A DNA stretch of 13,913 nt, taken from contig FR886149.1 in the NCBI GenBank assembly GCA_000436475.1, positions 34,295 through 48,207 of the forward strand. The letters are read 5' to 3'. The notes below the pieces were generated by a model. It was not told where the DNA came from. It saw nothing but the letters and a program-made list of their open reading frames with translations, and made no database searches. The position numbers and the translations under genes are program-made. Source of the DNA: Eubacterium sp. CAG:248 (lineage in GTDB: Bacteria; Bacillota; Clostridia; Lachnospirales; Lachnospiraceae). Position 1 is the first letter of the stretch, and each line of letters opens with the position of its first letter. This document shows positions 6,710 to 13,842 of this stretch, piece by piece.

Positions 6710-8155
6710 TTATTTACAAGCTATTACGTTAAGTATATATTCATACATTCTCTTTGTTGAAGATATGCTTAGGTGTTCCTCAGTTGTATGAATATCAAAA
6801 ATATCAGGTCCCATTGATATGCAGTCAAGTCCTTCTATTTTACCTGCAAGTATACCACATTCAACACCTGCATGAATAGCCTCGATAGTTGGCTTTTTAC
6901 CATACATCTGTTCAAATATCCTTACCATATCATCACGCAGCTTAGAATCCTTCTTATATTCCCATGCTGGATATTCACCTGTAAATTCAGCATTTGCCCT
7001 GAATGCTTCACTAACGAATTTAATCTGTCCCTTAAGATTCTTTAAAGCAGCTCCTACTGAACTTCTAAGTGAGAATCTAAGACATATACCTGATTCATCT
7101 AGTGAAACCACACCAAGATTAAGCGAAGTTTCCACAAGATTATCTATATCCTGGCTCATTCTCATTATTCCGTTAGGTAATGATTGTATAAGTGAAACTG
7201 CTCTTATACTATCTTCATATGTTACTGCCTCTGCACTGAAGCCCTCTGATATATCTATAACACACTTTAAGTCTGCATCTGATGTAGCAAACTCCTCTTT
7301 TATCTCTTTTGCTGTATTCTCAATAGCTGCTTTAACATCTGCAGCCTTGTCTGCTGCAACGATAATCTCAGCCATGCATTCTCTTGGAATAGCGTTATCC
7401 TTTCTTCCGCCATTAAAGGCTGCAAGATATACATTATTATCTATCATAGCATCCCTTAATATTCTTGACATAAGAACATTCGCATTACCTCTGCCTTTAT
7501 CTATTTCTACACCCGAATGTCCTCCTGTCAGTCCTGATAAAGTAATACTAAGCTTTGTTCCAGTAATCTTATTTTTATCAAGTTTTAGTGTAACTCTGCT
7601 ACTGCAGCCACCTGCACAGCTTGCAAGCATGATTCCTTCTTCTTCGCTATCCATATTAAGAAGCTTTTTGCCCTTTAACATGGATACGTCTATGGAAGAA
7701 GCACCTTCCATGCCTACTTCCTCAGATACTGTGCACACGAACTCAAGACGTGGATGTGCGATACTGTCATCATCAAGTATTGCAAGCGCATAAGCAACGG
7801 CAATTCCATCATCACCACCAAGCGTTGTTCCCTTAGCAGATATGAAATCACCATTTACCTCAAGGTCTAGTCCATCCTCATCCATATTCTTATCACAATC
7901 AGGTGTCTTCTCACATACCATATCCATATGTCCCTGAAGTATTATAGGTGCTGCATCCTCATACCCCTTTGAGGCTTCCTTTATTATGATCACATTGTTA
8001 AGTGCATCCTGATAATATTCAAGCTTTCTTTCCTTGGCAAAATCCACAAGATAATTGCTGATCTTATCCTCCTTATATGATGGATGTGGGATATTACATA
8101 TATCCTCAAAAAAAGAAAATACATTTTTAGGTTCTAATTCAGATAATACTCTCAT
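6710..8155 (-). CDS. pepD: Aminoacyl-histidine dipeptidase (M20 peptidase, PepD)
   Basis: This cytoplasmic zinc dipeptidase cleaves Xaa-His and related dipeptides (beta-Ala-His dipeptidase family). At 481 residues it is the usual length. The metal site is intact: GHMDMV (H76, D78), GGDDGIAVAYA (D115), SEEVGMEGA (E145 base, E146 ligand), NMDSEEEG (D169) and the C-terminal FDIHTTEEH with His461. A lid domain lies between about residues 200 and 390. The ATG at 8153-8155 follows AAAGGAG at good spacing. The 50-bp gap to the upstream PqqD-like gene suggests one operon. With the OPT transporter next door it fits peptide uptake and use. Confidence 0.95.
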   Translation of the reverse strand: MRVLSELEPKNVFSFFEDICNIPHPSYKEDKISNYLVDFAKERKLEYYQDALNNVIIIKEASKGYEDAAPIILQGHMDMVCEKTPDCDKNMDEDGLDLEVNGDFISAKGTTLGGDDGIAVAYALAILDDDSIAHPRLEFVCTVSEEVGMEGASSIDVSMLKGKKLLNMDSEEEGIMLASCAGGCSSRVTLKLDKNKITGTKLSITLSGLTGGHSGVEIDKGRGNANVLMSRILRDAMIDNNVYLAAFNGGRKDNAIPRECMAEIIVAADKAADVKAAIENTAKEIKEEFATSDADLKCVIDISEGFSAEAVTYEDSIRAVSLIQSLPNGIMRMSQDIDNLVETSLNLGVVSLDESGICLRFSLRSSVGAALKNLKGQIKFVSEAFRANAEFTGEYPAWEYKKDSKLRDDMVRIFEQMYGKKPTIEAIHAGVECGILAGKIEGLDCISMGPDIFDIHTTEEHLSISSTKRMYEYILNVIACK

Positions 8156-8205
8156 AATACTGTCTCCTTTAAAATATTTATTTGCCTATTTCTCTATCTG
8201 TTTAA

Positions 8206-8559
8206 CTATTTATTTATCTTGTTCATATATACAATAAACTGATTCTTATGAAGCAGCTTTATAAAATAACACAATCTCTCATACAGCGGCTCCGCTTTAT
8301 CTCCAAAATGCTCTTTCACAAGCTGTCCTATATCATAAATACTTCTTACACCATCTATGCTATGCCATACAAATGTACCAAAATCATCTAATTCAATGTA
8401 ACTATATCTGGGCTTTCGCGCAATAAGCTGTGCTATTCTGTTAAAAATCCCTTTATTGTGTACTTTGACTTCTACATGACCTTTTTTGTTTTCCCTGCAT
8501 TCGAACAACGAATTATGCTTTGGAACATAGTCTAAGTAATTATCCTTCTGCTTAGCCAT
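8206..8559 (-). CDS. PqqD-family protein (orphan RRE-fold)
   Basis: This small cytoplasmic protein has 117 residues. Residues 55-110 match the PqqD family pattern: ELDDFGTFVWHSIDGVRSI, then DIGQLVKEHFG and a helix ending NQFIVY. PqqD proteins form a winged fold that binds leader peptides for radical SAM maturases (RiPP recognition element). The N-terminal 50 residues (with GIFNRIAQLIARKP at 37-50) precede that core, and similar orphan proteins seem common in Lachnospiraceae (recollection). No radical SAM enzyme, precursor peptide or PQQ gene lies in the window, so a RiPP role is not supported here. It is 50 bp upstream of pepD and probably co-transcribed. ATG 8557-8559 has AAGGAG 12 bases upstream. 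An in-frame TGA just before it excludes an earlier start. Confidence 0.75.
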   Translation of the reverse strand: MAKQKDNYLDYVPKHNSLFECRENKKGHVEVKVHNKGIFNRIAQLIARKPRYSYIELDDFGTFVWHSIDGVRSIYDIGQLVKEHFGDKAEPLYERLCYFIKLLHKNQFIVYMNKINK

Positions 8560-8582
8560 AACTCAAGCTTTCTCCTTTAATC

Positions 8583-8621
8583 CTAGAAAAATAAAAATCT
8601 GCCGGCAGCATGACCGGCAGA
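8583..8621 (-). terminator. Intrinsic terminator of the OPT transporter gene
   Basis: On the minus strand TCTGCCGG (8621-8614) and CCGGCAGA (8605-8598) form a perfect 8-bp GC-rich stem with an 8-base loop, followed by TTTTTATTTTT. It lies 22 bp after the OPT stop codon and before the PqqD-like gene, so it separates these units. Confidence 0.92.
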
Positions 8622-8642
8622 CTCATTATAACATATTATTTA

Positions 8643-10550
8643 TTATTTTGTCTTCTTTTCTTTTTTGTTAATAAATGCCACTAATGTTGCAACAAGACCT
8701 GCAAAGAATACAAGTCCTCCGATATTACCAAGATTAATAATCTTTGATATATTAATAGCATCGCCAAGAGTAGCTGCTCCTACAGGAATAATAGCAAATA
8801 CTGCTAAAAGGATACCAACCAGTCCTTCACCGGCAATAAGACCAGATGAATAAAGTATTCCCTGATTAACCTTAGTCTTACGCTCTTCTTCTGTAATACC
8901 CTTCTTCTTATCAAAGTAAAGTCTTACAAGTCCACCAACCATAATAGGTGTGCTTAAATAGATTGGAAGGTAAAGTCCTACCGCAAATGGAAGCACAGGT
9001 ATCTGAAGAATCTCAACTACTATTGCAATTGCAACTCCTGCAAATACAAGTGACCATGGAAGGCTGTTACCCATAACACCTTCAACAACCATCTTCATAA
9101 GAGTTGCCTGTGGTGCTGGTAATTCTGTTGAACCATAGCCCCACGCTGCATTAAGTAAATAAAGTACTCCACCAACTGTAATAGCTGATACAGCTACACC
9201 AATAAGTTCACCTGCCTGCTGCTTGTAAGGTGTTGCACCTACTATATAGCCTGTCTTTAAATCCTGTGATGTATCTCCGGCTATAGCTGCAATTATACAT
9301 ATTACAGAACCAATACTTATAGCAGCAACCATACCCTTCATTCCAACAGTACCTGTTGCTTTAAGAATCGCTGATGAAATAAGAAGTGTCGCAATAGCCA
9401 TACCTGATACAGGGTTATTGGAACTACCTACTAATCCAACCATACGAGATGATACTGTTGCAAAAAAGAATCCAAATATGATAATGATAATTGCACTAAG
9501 AAGATTTACAGGAATAGCTGGGATTAACCACATAATAATAGCAAGTACTCCAATTCCTAATACAACAAACATCATAGGAATATCCTTAGTTAATCTTGAT
9601 TCTACTCCATCTGCCTTCTTACCATATCCCTTAAGTGCCTGCTTAAATGTCCTTACAATAAGTGGTAATGACTTAATTAAGCTTAAAATACCACCTGCTG
9701 CAACTGCACCTGCTCCAATATAACGTACATAATTAGACCATATCTGTGATGGATTCATCTGTGAAACTGGAATAAGTGCTGGACCAATGATATTATCTCC
9801 ACCGAATAAAGCGATTAATGGCATAATCATAAACCACGCCACAGAACCACCTGCAAGAAGGTATGATGATACCTTAGGTCCACATATATAACCAACACCT
9901 AAAAGTGCAGGTAACACATCTGCACCTACTGCTGAACCCTTATATGGCTTGATTGTGAAATCAACCTCACTTGGGAACACCTTAAGTCCGTCTGCTATAA
10001 ACTTATAAACAGCAGCAATACCAAGACCTGCAAATACTGTACCAGCCTTAGCACCACCTTCTTCTCCTGCAACTAATACCTCAGCACATGCCTGTCCTTC
10101 TGGATAAGGTAACACACCGTGCTCCTGTACAATCAATGCACTACGAAGTGGAATCATGAATAATACTCCAAGGAAACCACCGATTAATGCAATAAGTGCT
10201 ATCTCAACTAAAGAAGGCATCGCTGTACCTTCTTCCTGAGCCCACATAAATAATGCTGGAAGTGTAAATATAGCACCGGCTGCAACTGATTCACCAGCAG
10301 AGCCAATAGTCTGGACCATGTTATTCTCTAATATGGAATCTCTTCTTAATATAAAACGGATAATTCCCATTGAGATAACCGCTGCTGGTATAGATGCTGA
10401 AACAGTCATACCAACTCTAAGTCCTAAATATGCGTTAGCACCGCCAAATAATATAGCCAATAAAGCACCTATAATAACAGATGTAACTGTTAACTCAGGC
10501 ATAACCTTATCAGCCGGAATATAAGGCTTGAACTCTTTCTTTTCGTTCAT
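8643..10550 (-). CDS. OPT-family oligopeptide transporter
   Basis: This is a polytopic membrane protein of the prokaryotic oligopeptide transporter (OPT) family, likely moving short peptides or metal-peptide complexes into the cell. With the chosen start it has 635 residues, the usual size, and about 14-16 hydrophobic segments. The family signature NNMVQTIGSAGES is at 76-88, preceded by GGANAYLGLRVGMTVSASIP, and it ends in a Lys-rich tail. ATG 10548-10550 is preferred because the protein then begins MNEKKEFKPYIPADKVMPELT, as in the family, after a purine-rich GAGAG stretch. The earlier in-frame ATG at 10592 lacks a ribosome-binding site and lies close to the promoter. Flanked by its own promoter and terminator, it appears monocistronic. 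The pepD neighbour fits a peptide substrate, but this is inferred. Confidence 0.93.
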   Translation of the reverse strand: MNEKKEFKPYIPADKVMPELTVTSVIIGALLAILFGGANAYLGLRVGMTVSASIPAAVISMGIIRFILRRDSILENNMVQTIGSAGESVAAGAIFTLPALFMWAQEEGTAMPSLVEIALIALIGGFLGVLFMIPLRSALIVQEHGVLPYPEGQACAEVLVAGEEGGAKAGTVFAGLGIAAVYKFIADGLKVFPSEVDFTIKPYKGSAVGADVLPALLGVGYICGPKVSSYLLAGGSVAWFMIMPLIALFGGDNIIGPALIPVSQMNPSQIWSNYVRYIGAGAVAAGGILSLIKSLPLIVRTFKQALKGYGKKADGVESRLTKDIPMMFVVLGIGVLAIIMWLIPAIPVNLLSAIIIIIFGFFFATVSSRMVGLVGSSNNPVSGMAIATLLISSAILKATGTVGMKGMVAAISIGSVICIIAAIAGDTSQDLKTGYIVGATPYKQQAGELIGVAVSAITVGGVLYLLNAAWGYGSTELPAPQATLMKMVVEGVMGNSLPWSLVFAGVAIAIVVEILQIPVLPFAVGLYLPIYLSTPIMVGGLVRLYFDKKKGITEEERKTKVNQGILYSSGLIAGEGLVGILLAVFAIIPVGAATLGDAINISKIINLGNIGGLVFFAGLVATLVAFINKKEKKTK

Positions 10551-10601
10551 ACTCTTTCTCTCTTTCTTAATATTCTTATGCAAAAAGCACATATAATATA
10601 T

Positions 10602-10630
10602 ATATTATTAAAAAAATATAAAAATGTCAA
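10602..10630 (-). promoter_or_regulatory. Sigma-A-like promoter of the OPT transporter
   Basis: On the minus strand a consensus TTGACA (10630-10625) is 17 bp from TAATAT (10607-10602), about 50 bp before the chosen start codon. This is the strongest promoter match in the window. Confidence 0.75.
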
Positions 10631-10697
10631 ATATTTTCACGATTAGAACTTTGCTGCCTGGATGATTCTAATTGTTACACAAAAAGCAAGCATATTA

Positions 10698-10907
10698 ATG
10701 TACATGATACCAGGGTCAAAAGGTCTAAACCCACATGAGCTTGCTCATAGGTGGGTGAAAGACCTTTTGACCCGCCCCGATATGAGCATAAAAGTGGGAT
10801 GATAATCCCACGATATGCGAATATTGGGGAGAATTGTGGGAGTGCGTAGCACGGAACAATTCGTAGGTATCAAAGTCGTGGGCTTTTGACCCCGACATCA
10901 TGTACAT
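10698..10907. repeat. Structured 210-bp element with nested inverted repeats (MITE-like or noncoding RNA)
   Basis: The ends are perfect inverted copies: ATGTACATGAT (10698-10708) and ATCATGTACAT (10897-10907). Inside, GGGTCAAAAG (10713-10722) can pair with CTTTTGACCC at 10883-10892 or, over 13 bp, with 10761-10773. Further hairpins: ACCCAC/GTGGGT with ATGAG/CTCAT (10729-10756); CCCCGATAT/ATATTGGGG enclosing GCATA/TATGC and GTGGGAT/ATCCCAC (10775-10829); GAATTGT/ACAATTC enclosing GTGC/GCAC (10831-10862). Read on the plus strand, G-U pairing and opposed GA/GA bases fill the gaps in the second arm, which favours a plus-strand RNA, antisense to the neighbours. A 60-codon minus-strand frame (10725-10907) fits inside but ends in the stem sequence and is probably not a gene. 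Alternatives are a transposase-free mobile repeat or an undescribed RNA. No second copy is in the window, so dispersal is untested. Confidence 0.75.
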
Positions 10908-10923
10908 AAATTTATATAAATTT
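10908..10923. repeat. 16-bp perfect AT palindrome
   Basis: AAATTTATATAAATTT is its own reverse complement and abuts the right end of the structured element, 6 bp beyond the crcB stop. It could be a weak hairpin or an AT-rich target region. AT-only palindromes arise easily by chance in this DNA. Confidence 0.45.
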
Positions 10924-10929
10924 CCTATG

Positions 10930-11295
10930 TTATCTTATAAACGCTGATAGTTTCCTTCCACATAAGACTCCAAATATACATCCACAGCAGCTTAACAGCA
11001 CATATAATCCTCCTATTACATATTTTCCATCATCAAACAGATTATATGCTTCCAAAGAGAATGTAGAAAATGTGGTAAATCCACCGCACACCCCTGTTTT
11101 CCAAAATAAAATCGTATTTTTAGATATTTCAATCTTACTGCCGGCAATACCAGCAATAAATCCTATCAGAACCGCTCCTATAATATTAGTCATTAATGTT
11201 AAAATCGGAAATCCGCTTTTAACAGGTATAAGACTTATGGCATATCTTGACACCGCACCTGCTGCTCCACCAAGAGCCACAAATAAAAATTCCAT
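10930..11295 (-). CDS. crcB: Fluoride ion channel CrcB/Fluc
   Basis: This small four-helix membrane protein forms dual-topology dimers that export fluoride. The 121 residues fit the family. Conserved parts are GGAAGAVSRYAIS (9-21), TNIIG (36-40, with the pore Asn37) and GVCGGFTTFSTFS (68-80), which carries the sodium-site Gly/Thr residues and the Phe residues of the fluoride path. ATG 11293-11295 is chosen because AGGA lies 10 bases upstream and the protein then begins MEFLFVALGG. A GTG at 11304 is in frame but only 2 bases after that site. Only one crcB gene is seen here, which suits a homodimer unless a second copy lies elsewhere. No fluoride riboswitch is recognisable in the 100 bp upstream. 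Confidence 0.94.
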   Translation of the reverse strand: MEFLFVALGGAAGAVSRYAISLIPVKSGFPILTLMTNIIGAVLIGFIAGIAGSKIEISKNTILFWKTGVCGGFTTFSTFSLEAYNLFDDGKYVIGGLYVLLSCCGCIFGVLCGRKLSAFIR

Positions 11296-11404
11296 ATATT
11301 TCACATCCTTTTAGTTTGTTTAACATTAATTCTCTAATCATAATGATAGTTCTCCTATAAATACCGATTGAGATTTCACCGAATATTTCTAAACATAATG
11401 CTGC

Positions 11405-12307
11405 TTATCGTCTACCTTTACCCGCTGGCAGCAATGTAACAAAATAATAAATAATTCCAAATATAGCTATGCTTCCCAGCATAATGCCAATCATCTGATT
11501 TACACTTACCACATTTCCCTGAAATACTGGATTGCAATCAAGAGTGTCTCTTATCGCTTCAACCATTTCATCCGGATAATGTTTTCTCTCCATCTCCTTA
11601 AAAACTCCGTGAAGCATATGATTCTTAATCAATGAAGTGGCATATGTACTCGGAAGATAAGACAGTGTCTTCTGAAGACCTGAACCAAAATTAGAAATAG
11701 GCATATAAGCACCACATATAAAACCATATCCCGCGCTGACAATTGTACCCACAGCCGAAAGCTGTCCCTGTGTTGTTAAAGGAAAGCTAATGATACTTGA
11801 CAGCGTACTTCCAAACAGGACGAGCAATATCATATCAAATAAAACCCATAATACATCTGCTGTATTCATATACCATCCCATTTTAAATAGATATCCCAGA
11901 CATAATACAAACGCAAGTCCATTGACCATCAATGAATTAGCTACTGTTGACAGAAAATATCCCAAATAGATTTTTCCACTGCTGACAGGCGAAACATTAA
12001 AATCCTTCCTTGTTCCATTTGCCTTGTCCTGCACCATAGTCAGATTCACACAGAATGTTACAGTAATACAGCTTACTGCCATAAGTGATGCTGTCAGTTG
12101 TGCTGCCACGGTTCCATTAATAAGCTTATCCGAAATCGGAATCATATCCGGAATCGCTGCTGTAAAAGAATCTCTGAAAACCTTTGCAAGAAATGTAGCA
12201 TACAGAACAATCAGAATGACAGGTGTGATCATTGATGTAAACAACATACCTTTATCTTTAAAAAACAATTTCCTGTTCCTGTTCATTAATGCCAACACTG
12301 TTCTCAT
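11405..12307 (-). CDS. ABC-2-type transporter permease (DrrB-like)
   Basis: This 300-residue membrane protein has about six helices. It begins MRTVLALMNRNRKLFFKDKG, with first helix about 24-41, then an extracytoplasmic stretch. The ABC-2 pattern follows, with MVQDKANGTRKDFNVSPVSSGKIY around 91-114 as the cytoplasmic loop that contacts the ATPase. A later segment has YGFICGAYMPISNFGSGLQKTLSYLPSTY, typical of the ABC-2 core. It should form an exporter with the upstream ATPase, for a drug, lipid or peptide that cannot be identified. Its ATG overlaps the ATPase stop by one base (TGATG), so the two are translationally coupled. Confidence 0.9.
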   Translation of the reverse strand: MRTVLALMNRNRKLFFKDKGMLFTSMITPVILIVLYATFLAKVFRDSFTAAIPDMIPISDKLINGTVAAQLTASLMAVSCITVTFCVNLTMVQDKANGTRKDFNVSPVSSGKIYLGYFLSTVANSLMVNGLAFVLCLGYLFKMGWYMNTADVLWVLFDMILLVLFGSTLSSIISFPLTTQGQLSAVGTIVSAGYGFICGAYMPISNFGSGLQKTLSYLPSTYATSLIKNHMLHGVFKEMERKHYPDEMVEAIRDTLDCNPVFQGNVVSVNQMIGIMLGSIAIFGIIYYFVTLLPAGKGRR

Positions 12308-13218
12308 CAGCGTTCACCTCCAAGCTTCTTTCCTGTAACTGCAAGAAATACATCATCCATACCGCCCTTTACTACCTCATAATCCCTAAACAGTTCCTGA
12401 TGTTCTACAATAAGCTCCGTCGCTTCTTTCGTATTTCTTACTTTTATCTGATATCCGTCACGTATTTTTTTATATTCTCTGTTCAATGACTTTATTTCAT
12501 CCTCGAAAACACCATAAACAGACACTATATCCTGTACATAAGCATTTTTAAGTTCAAACGGTGTACCTTCTGCTGCGATACTTCCTTTGTCAAGAATCAC
12601 AACATACCCAGCATTAGCAGCCTCTTCCATATAATGGGTGGTTAGAAATACTGTCATATTTTCTGTTTTCTGAAGTTTCTTAATAACATTCCATATTAAC
12701 TGCCTTGTCTGAGGATCAAGCCCTGTAGTAGGCTCGTCAAGAATCAAAATCTCCGGTCTGTGCAATAATGCACGGGCAATATCAACTCTTCTTCTCTGAC
12801 CTCCCGACAGCTTACCTACAGGTCTGTTTAAAAACTCGTCAAAATCCAGAATCTCGACCAGCTCCTGTAATCTCTTATCAAAGGCATTTCCTGTAATGCC
12901 GTACAAAGCAGCTCTGCTCATTAGGTTCTCTTTCACCGTAAGCGGTTTATCAAGTACGCTATCCTGAAACACAACACCAAGCATTCTTTTTGTCTGTGCA
13001 CCGGCTTTGTCGGTTTCTATTCCGTTTACCTGAACAGTTCCGCTGTCTTTTTTCAGTAATCCGCAGAGAATGGAAATGGTTGTACTTTTCCCTGCACCAT
13101 TTACTCCAAGAAACGCAAACAATTCTCCTTTTTTTACACGAAAGCTCAAATCATTCACTGCTTTTACTTCGCCAAAGCTTTTATTCAGATGGCTGATTTT
13201 AATTATATCTGATTCCAT
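12307..13218 (-). CDS. ABC transporter ATP-binding protein (DrrA/CcmA-like)
   Basis: This 303-residue ATPase powers the ABC-2 permease just downstream. Walker A is GVNGAGKST (38-46), the Q-loop is Q85 in VVFQDS, the signature is LSGGQRRR (137-144), Walker B is ILILDEPTTGLDPQ (157-170) and the switch histidine is H195 in TTHYMEEA. The wording places it with DrrA-type drug or antibiotic exporters. A C-terminal extension of about 80 residues ends in VVKGGMDDVFLAVTGKKL, a motif common at the end of DrrA-like proteins. ATG 13216-13218 follows AAAGGAG at 5 bases. It lies 26 bp downstream of the small Cys-rich gene and probably shares its transcript. Confidence 0.95.
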   Translation of the reverse strand: MESDIIKISHLNKSFGEVKAVNDLSFRVKKGELFAFLGVNGAGKSTTISILCGLLKKDSGTVQVNGIETDKAGAQTKRMLGVVFQDSVLDKPLTVKENLMSRAALYGITGNAFDKRLQELVEILDFDEFLNRPVGKLSGGQRRRVDIARALLHRPEILILDEPTTGLDPQTRQLIWNVIKKLQKTENMTVFLTTHYMEEAANAGYVVILDKGSIAAEGTPFELKNAYVQDIVSVYGVFEDEIKSLNREYKKIRDGYQIKVRNTKEATELIVEHQELFRDYEVVKGGMDDVFLAVTGKKLGGER

Positions 13219-13244
13219 ATGTTCTCCTTTTGTTTCATCTTTCC

Positions 13245-13418
13245 TTAAATGCTACAGTATATGTTGGATTTACCTTTCACAAAGATAATAAAATTTTCTT
13301 TACATTTTGGACAAAACAGCGGAAAATGTTTTAATTCCGTATCATCCAGTATCTGTGTCCGTGTCTTTGCTTTGCACACCGGACATAGTATCCATTTATC
13401 TGTTACTACTGCTTTCAT
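13245..13418 (-). CDS. Small cysteine-rich KTR-type protein
   Basis: The likely product has 57 residues, with WILCPVCKAKTR at 9-20, DDTELKHFPLFCPKCK at 25-40 and a short hydrophobic tail. Two CPxC pairs (12/15 and 36/39) suggest a zinc-ribbon-like site. This matches the cysteine-rich KTR family, small proteins often found in accessory or conjugative-element DNA of Firmicutes; no biochemical role is known to me. ATG 13416-13418 is preferred because a near-perfect AGGAGGTGA lies 8 bases upstream. The frame is open farther (to 13625), but that part encodes arsC and other remnants. It would be the first gene of a unit with the DrrAB-like exporter. Confidence 0.75.
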   Translation of the reverse strand: MKAVVTDKWILCPVCKAKTRTQILDDTELKHFPLFCPKCKENFIIFVKGKSNIYCSI

Positions 13419-13562
13419 CTGACCTGTCACCTCCTGATACACATTGGCGGCATCCTGATTATTCGTCTGTAACTCAAAGCCTGTACTTAGTAACTGGCTT
13501 CGCTCTCCCATGTAAAGGAAACGAAACAAATTAGGATTTTCTAATTTCCCCAGATAGGTTTT
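13419..13562 (-). pseudogene. Remnant resembling a TetR-family regulator C-terminal domain
   Basis: The frame between the arsC remnant and the KTR gene encodes YLGKLENPNLFRFLYMGERS followed by about 25 residues. The pattern of an aromatic helix, ENPNLFRFLYM and ER/DRS is similar to the ligand-binding C-terminal half of some TetR regulators (the group with helices like ALEHPNLFKLLFM). No helix-turn-helix part precedes it, so it would be only a fragment. TetR genes often sit beside drug exporters, which fits the context. The match is from memory and weak. Confidence 0.3.
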
Positions 13563-13827
13563 CTGATCATCACTCTTTCCCGTTGGATCTTCAAGCCCCC
13601 AAATTATCATCAAATACTCTTCCAATAAATGGGCATCCTACATTACATCCCATAGAAATAGCAATATCAGGTTTTGGAATACCTGAAATTAGTTTAGAAT
13701 ACTGAGTCTGTTCCATATCAATACCATACATTTCTTTCATAATACGCACTGCATCCTGATTAATTGATGATTTTATTTCTGTTCCTGCAGAATAGCTTTC
13801 GAATACATCTGATGCCAAACCGAGCAT
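13563..13827 (-). pseudogene. arsC: Truncated, frameshifted arsenate reductase (ArsC, low-MW phosphatase type)
   Basis: The remnant encodes ASDVFESYSAGTE, INQDAVRIMKEMYGIDM, SMGCNVGCPFIGR and, in another frame, WGLEDPTGKSDDQ, all recognisable parts of thioredoxin-dependent arsenate reductase. The frame breaks at TTT (13603-13601 on the minus strand): one extra T after GATGATAA shifts DNWGLEDP to DNLGA and a stop. The N-terminal P-loop with the nucleophilic Cys (CVHNSCRSQ in the family) is absent, and the sequence upstream of 13827 shows nothing like it. The C-terminal helix after SDDQ is replaced by unrelated sequence. The gene is therefore missing both ends and is not functional. It marks a decayed arsenic-resistance locus. 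Confidence 0.85.
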
Positions 13828-13842
13828 CTTTTATCTGAATAA

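Noticed and set aside
8156..8216. Degenerate CTATTTATTTAT-like repeats between the PqqD-like gene and pepD
   Set aside because: Short, imperfect and AT-rich; consistent with ordinary intergenic composition.
10725..10907. 60-codon minus-strand reading frame inside the structured element
   Set aside because: Its codons are made of the stems and terminal repeat, its end is the hairpin sequence, and it lacks a ribosome-binding site and protein family features. It is more likely an accidental frame in a repeat.
11305..11404. Fluoride riboswitch upstream of crcB
   Set aside because: I searched the minus strand for the conserved blocks of the crcB motif and did not find them. Only a short ATCAT-A-ATGAT palindrome (11337-11347) is present, which is too small to call.
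13245..13625. Single 126-residue protein covering arsC remnant and KTR domain
   Set aside because: The first part is the frameshifted end of ArsC followed by unrelated remnant. A strong ribosome-binding site at the internal ATG (13418) supports the short KTR protein instead.
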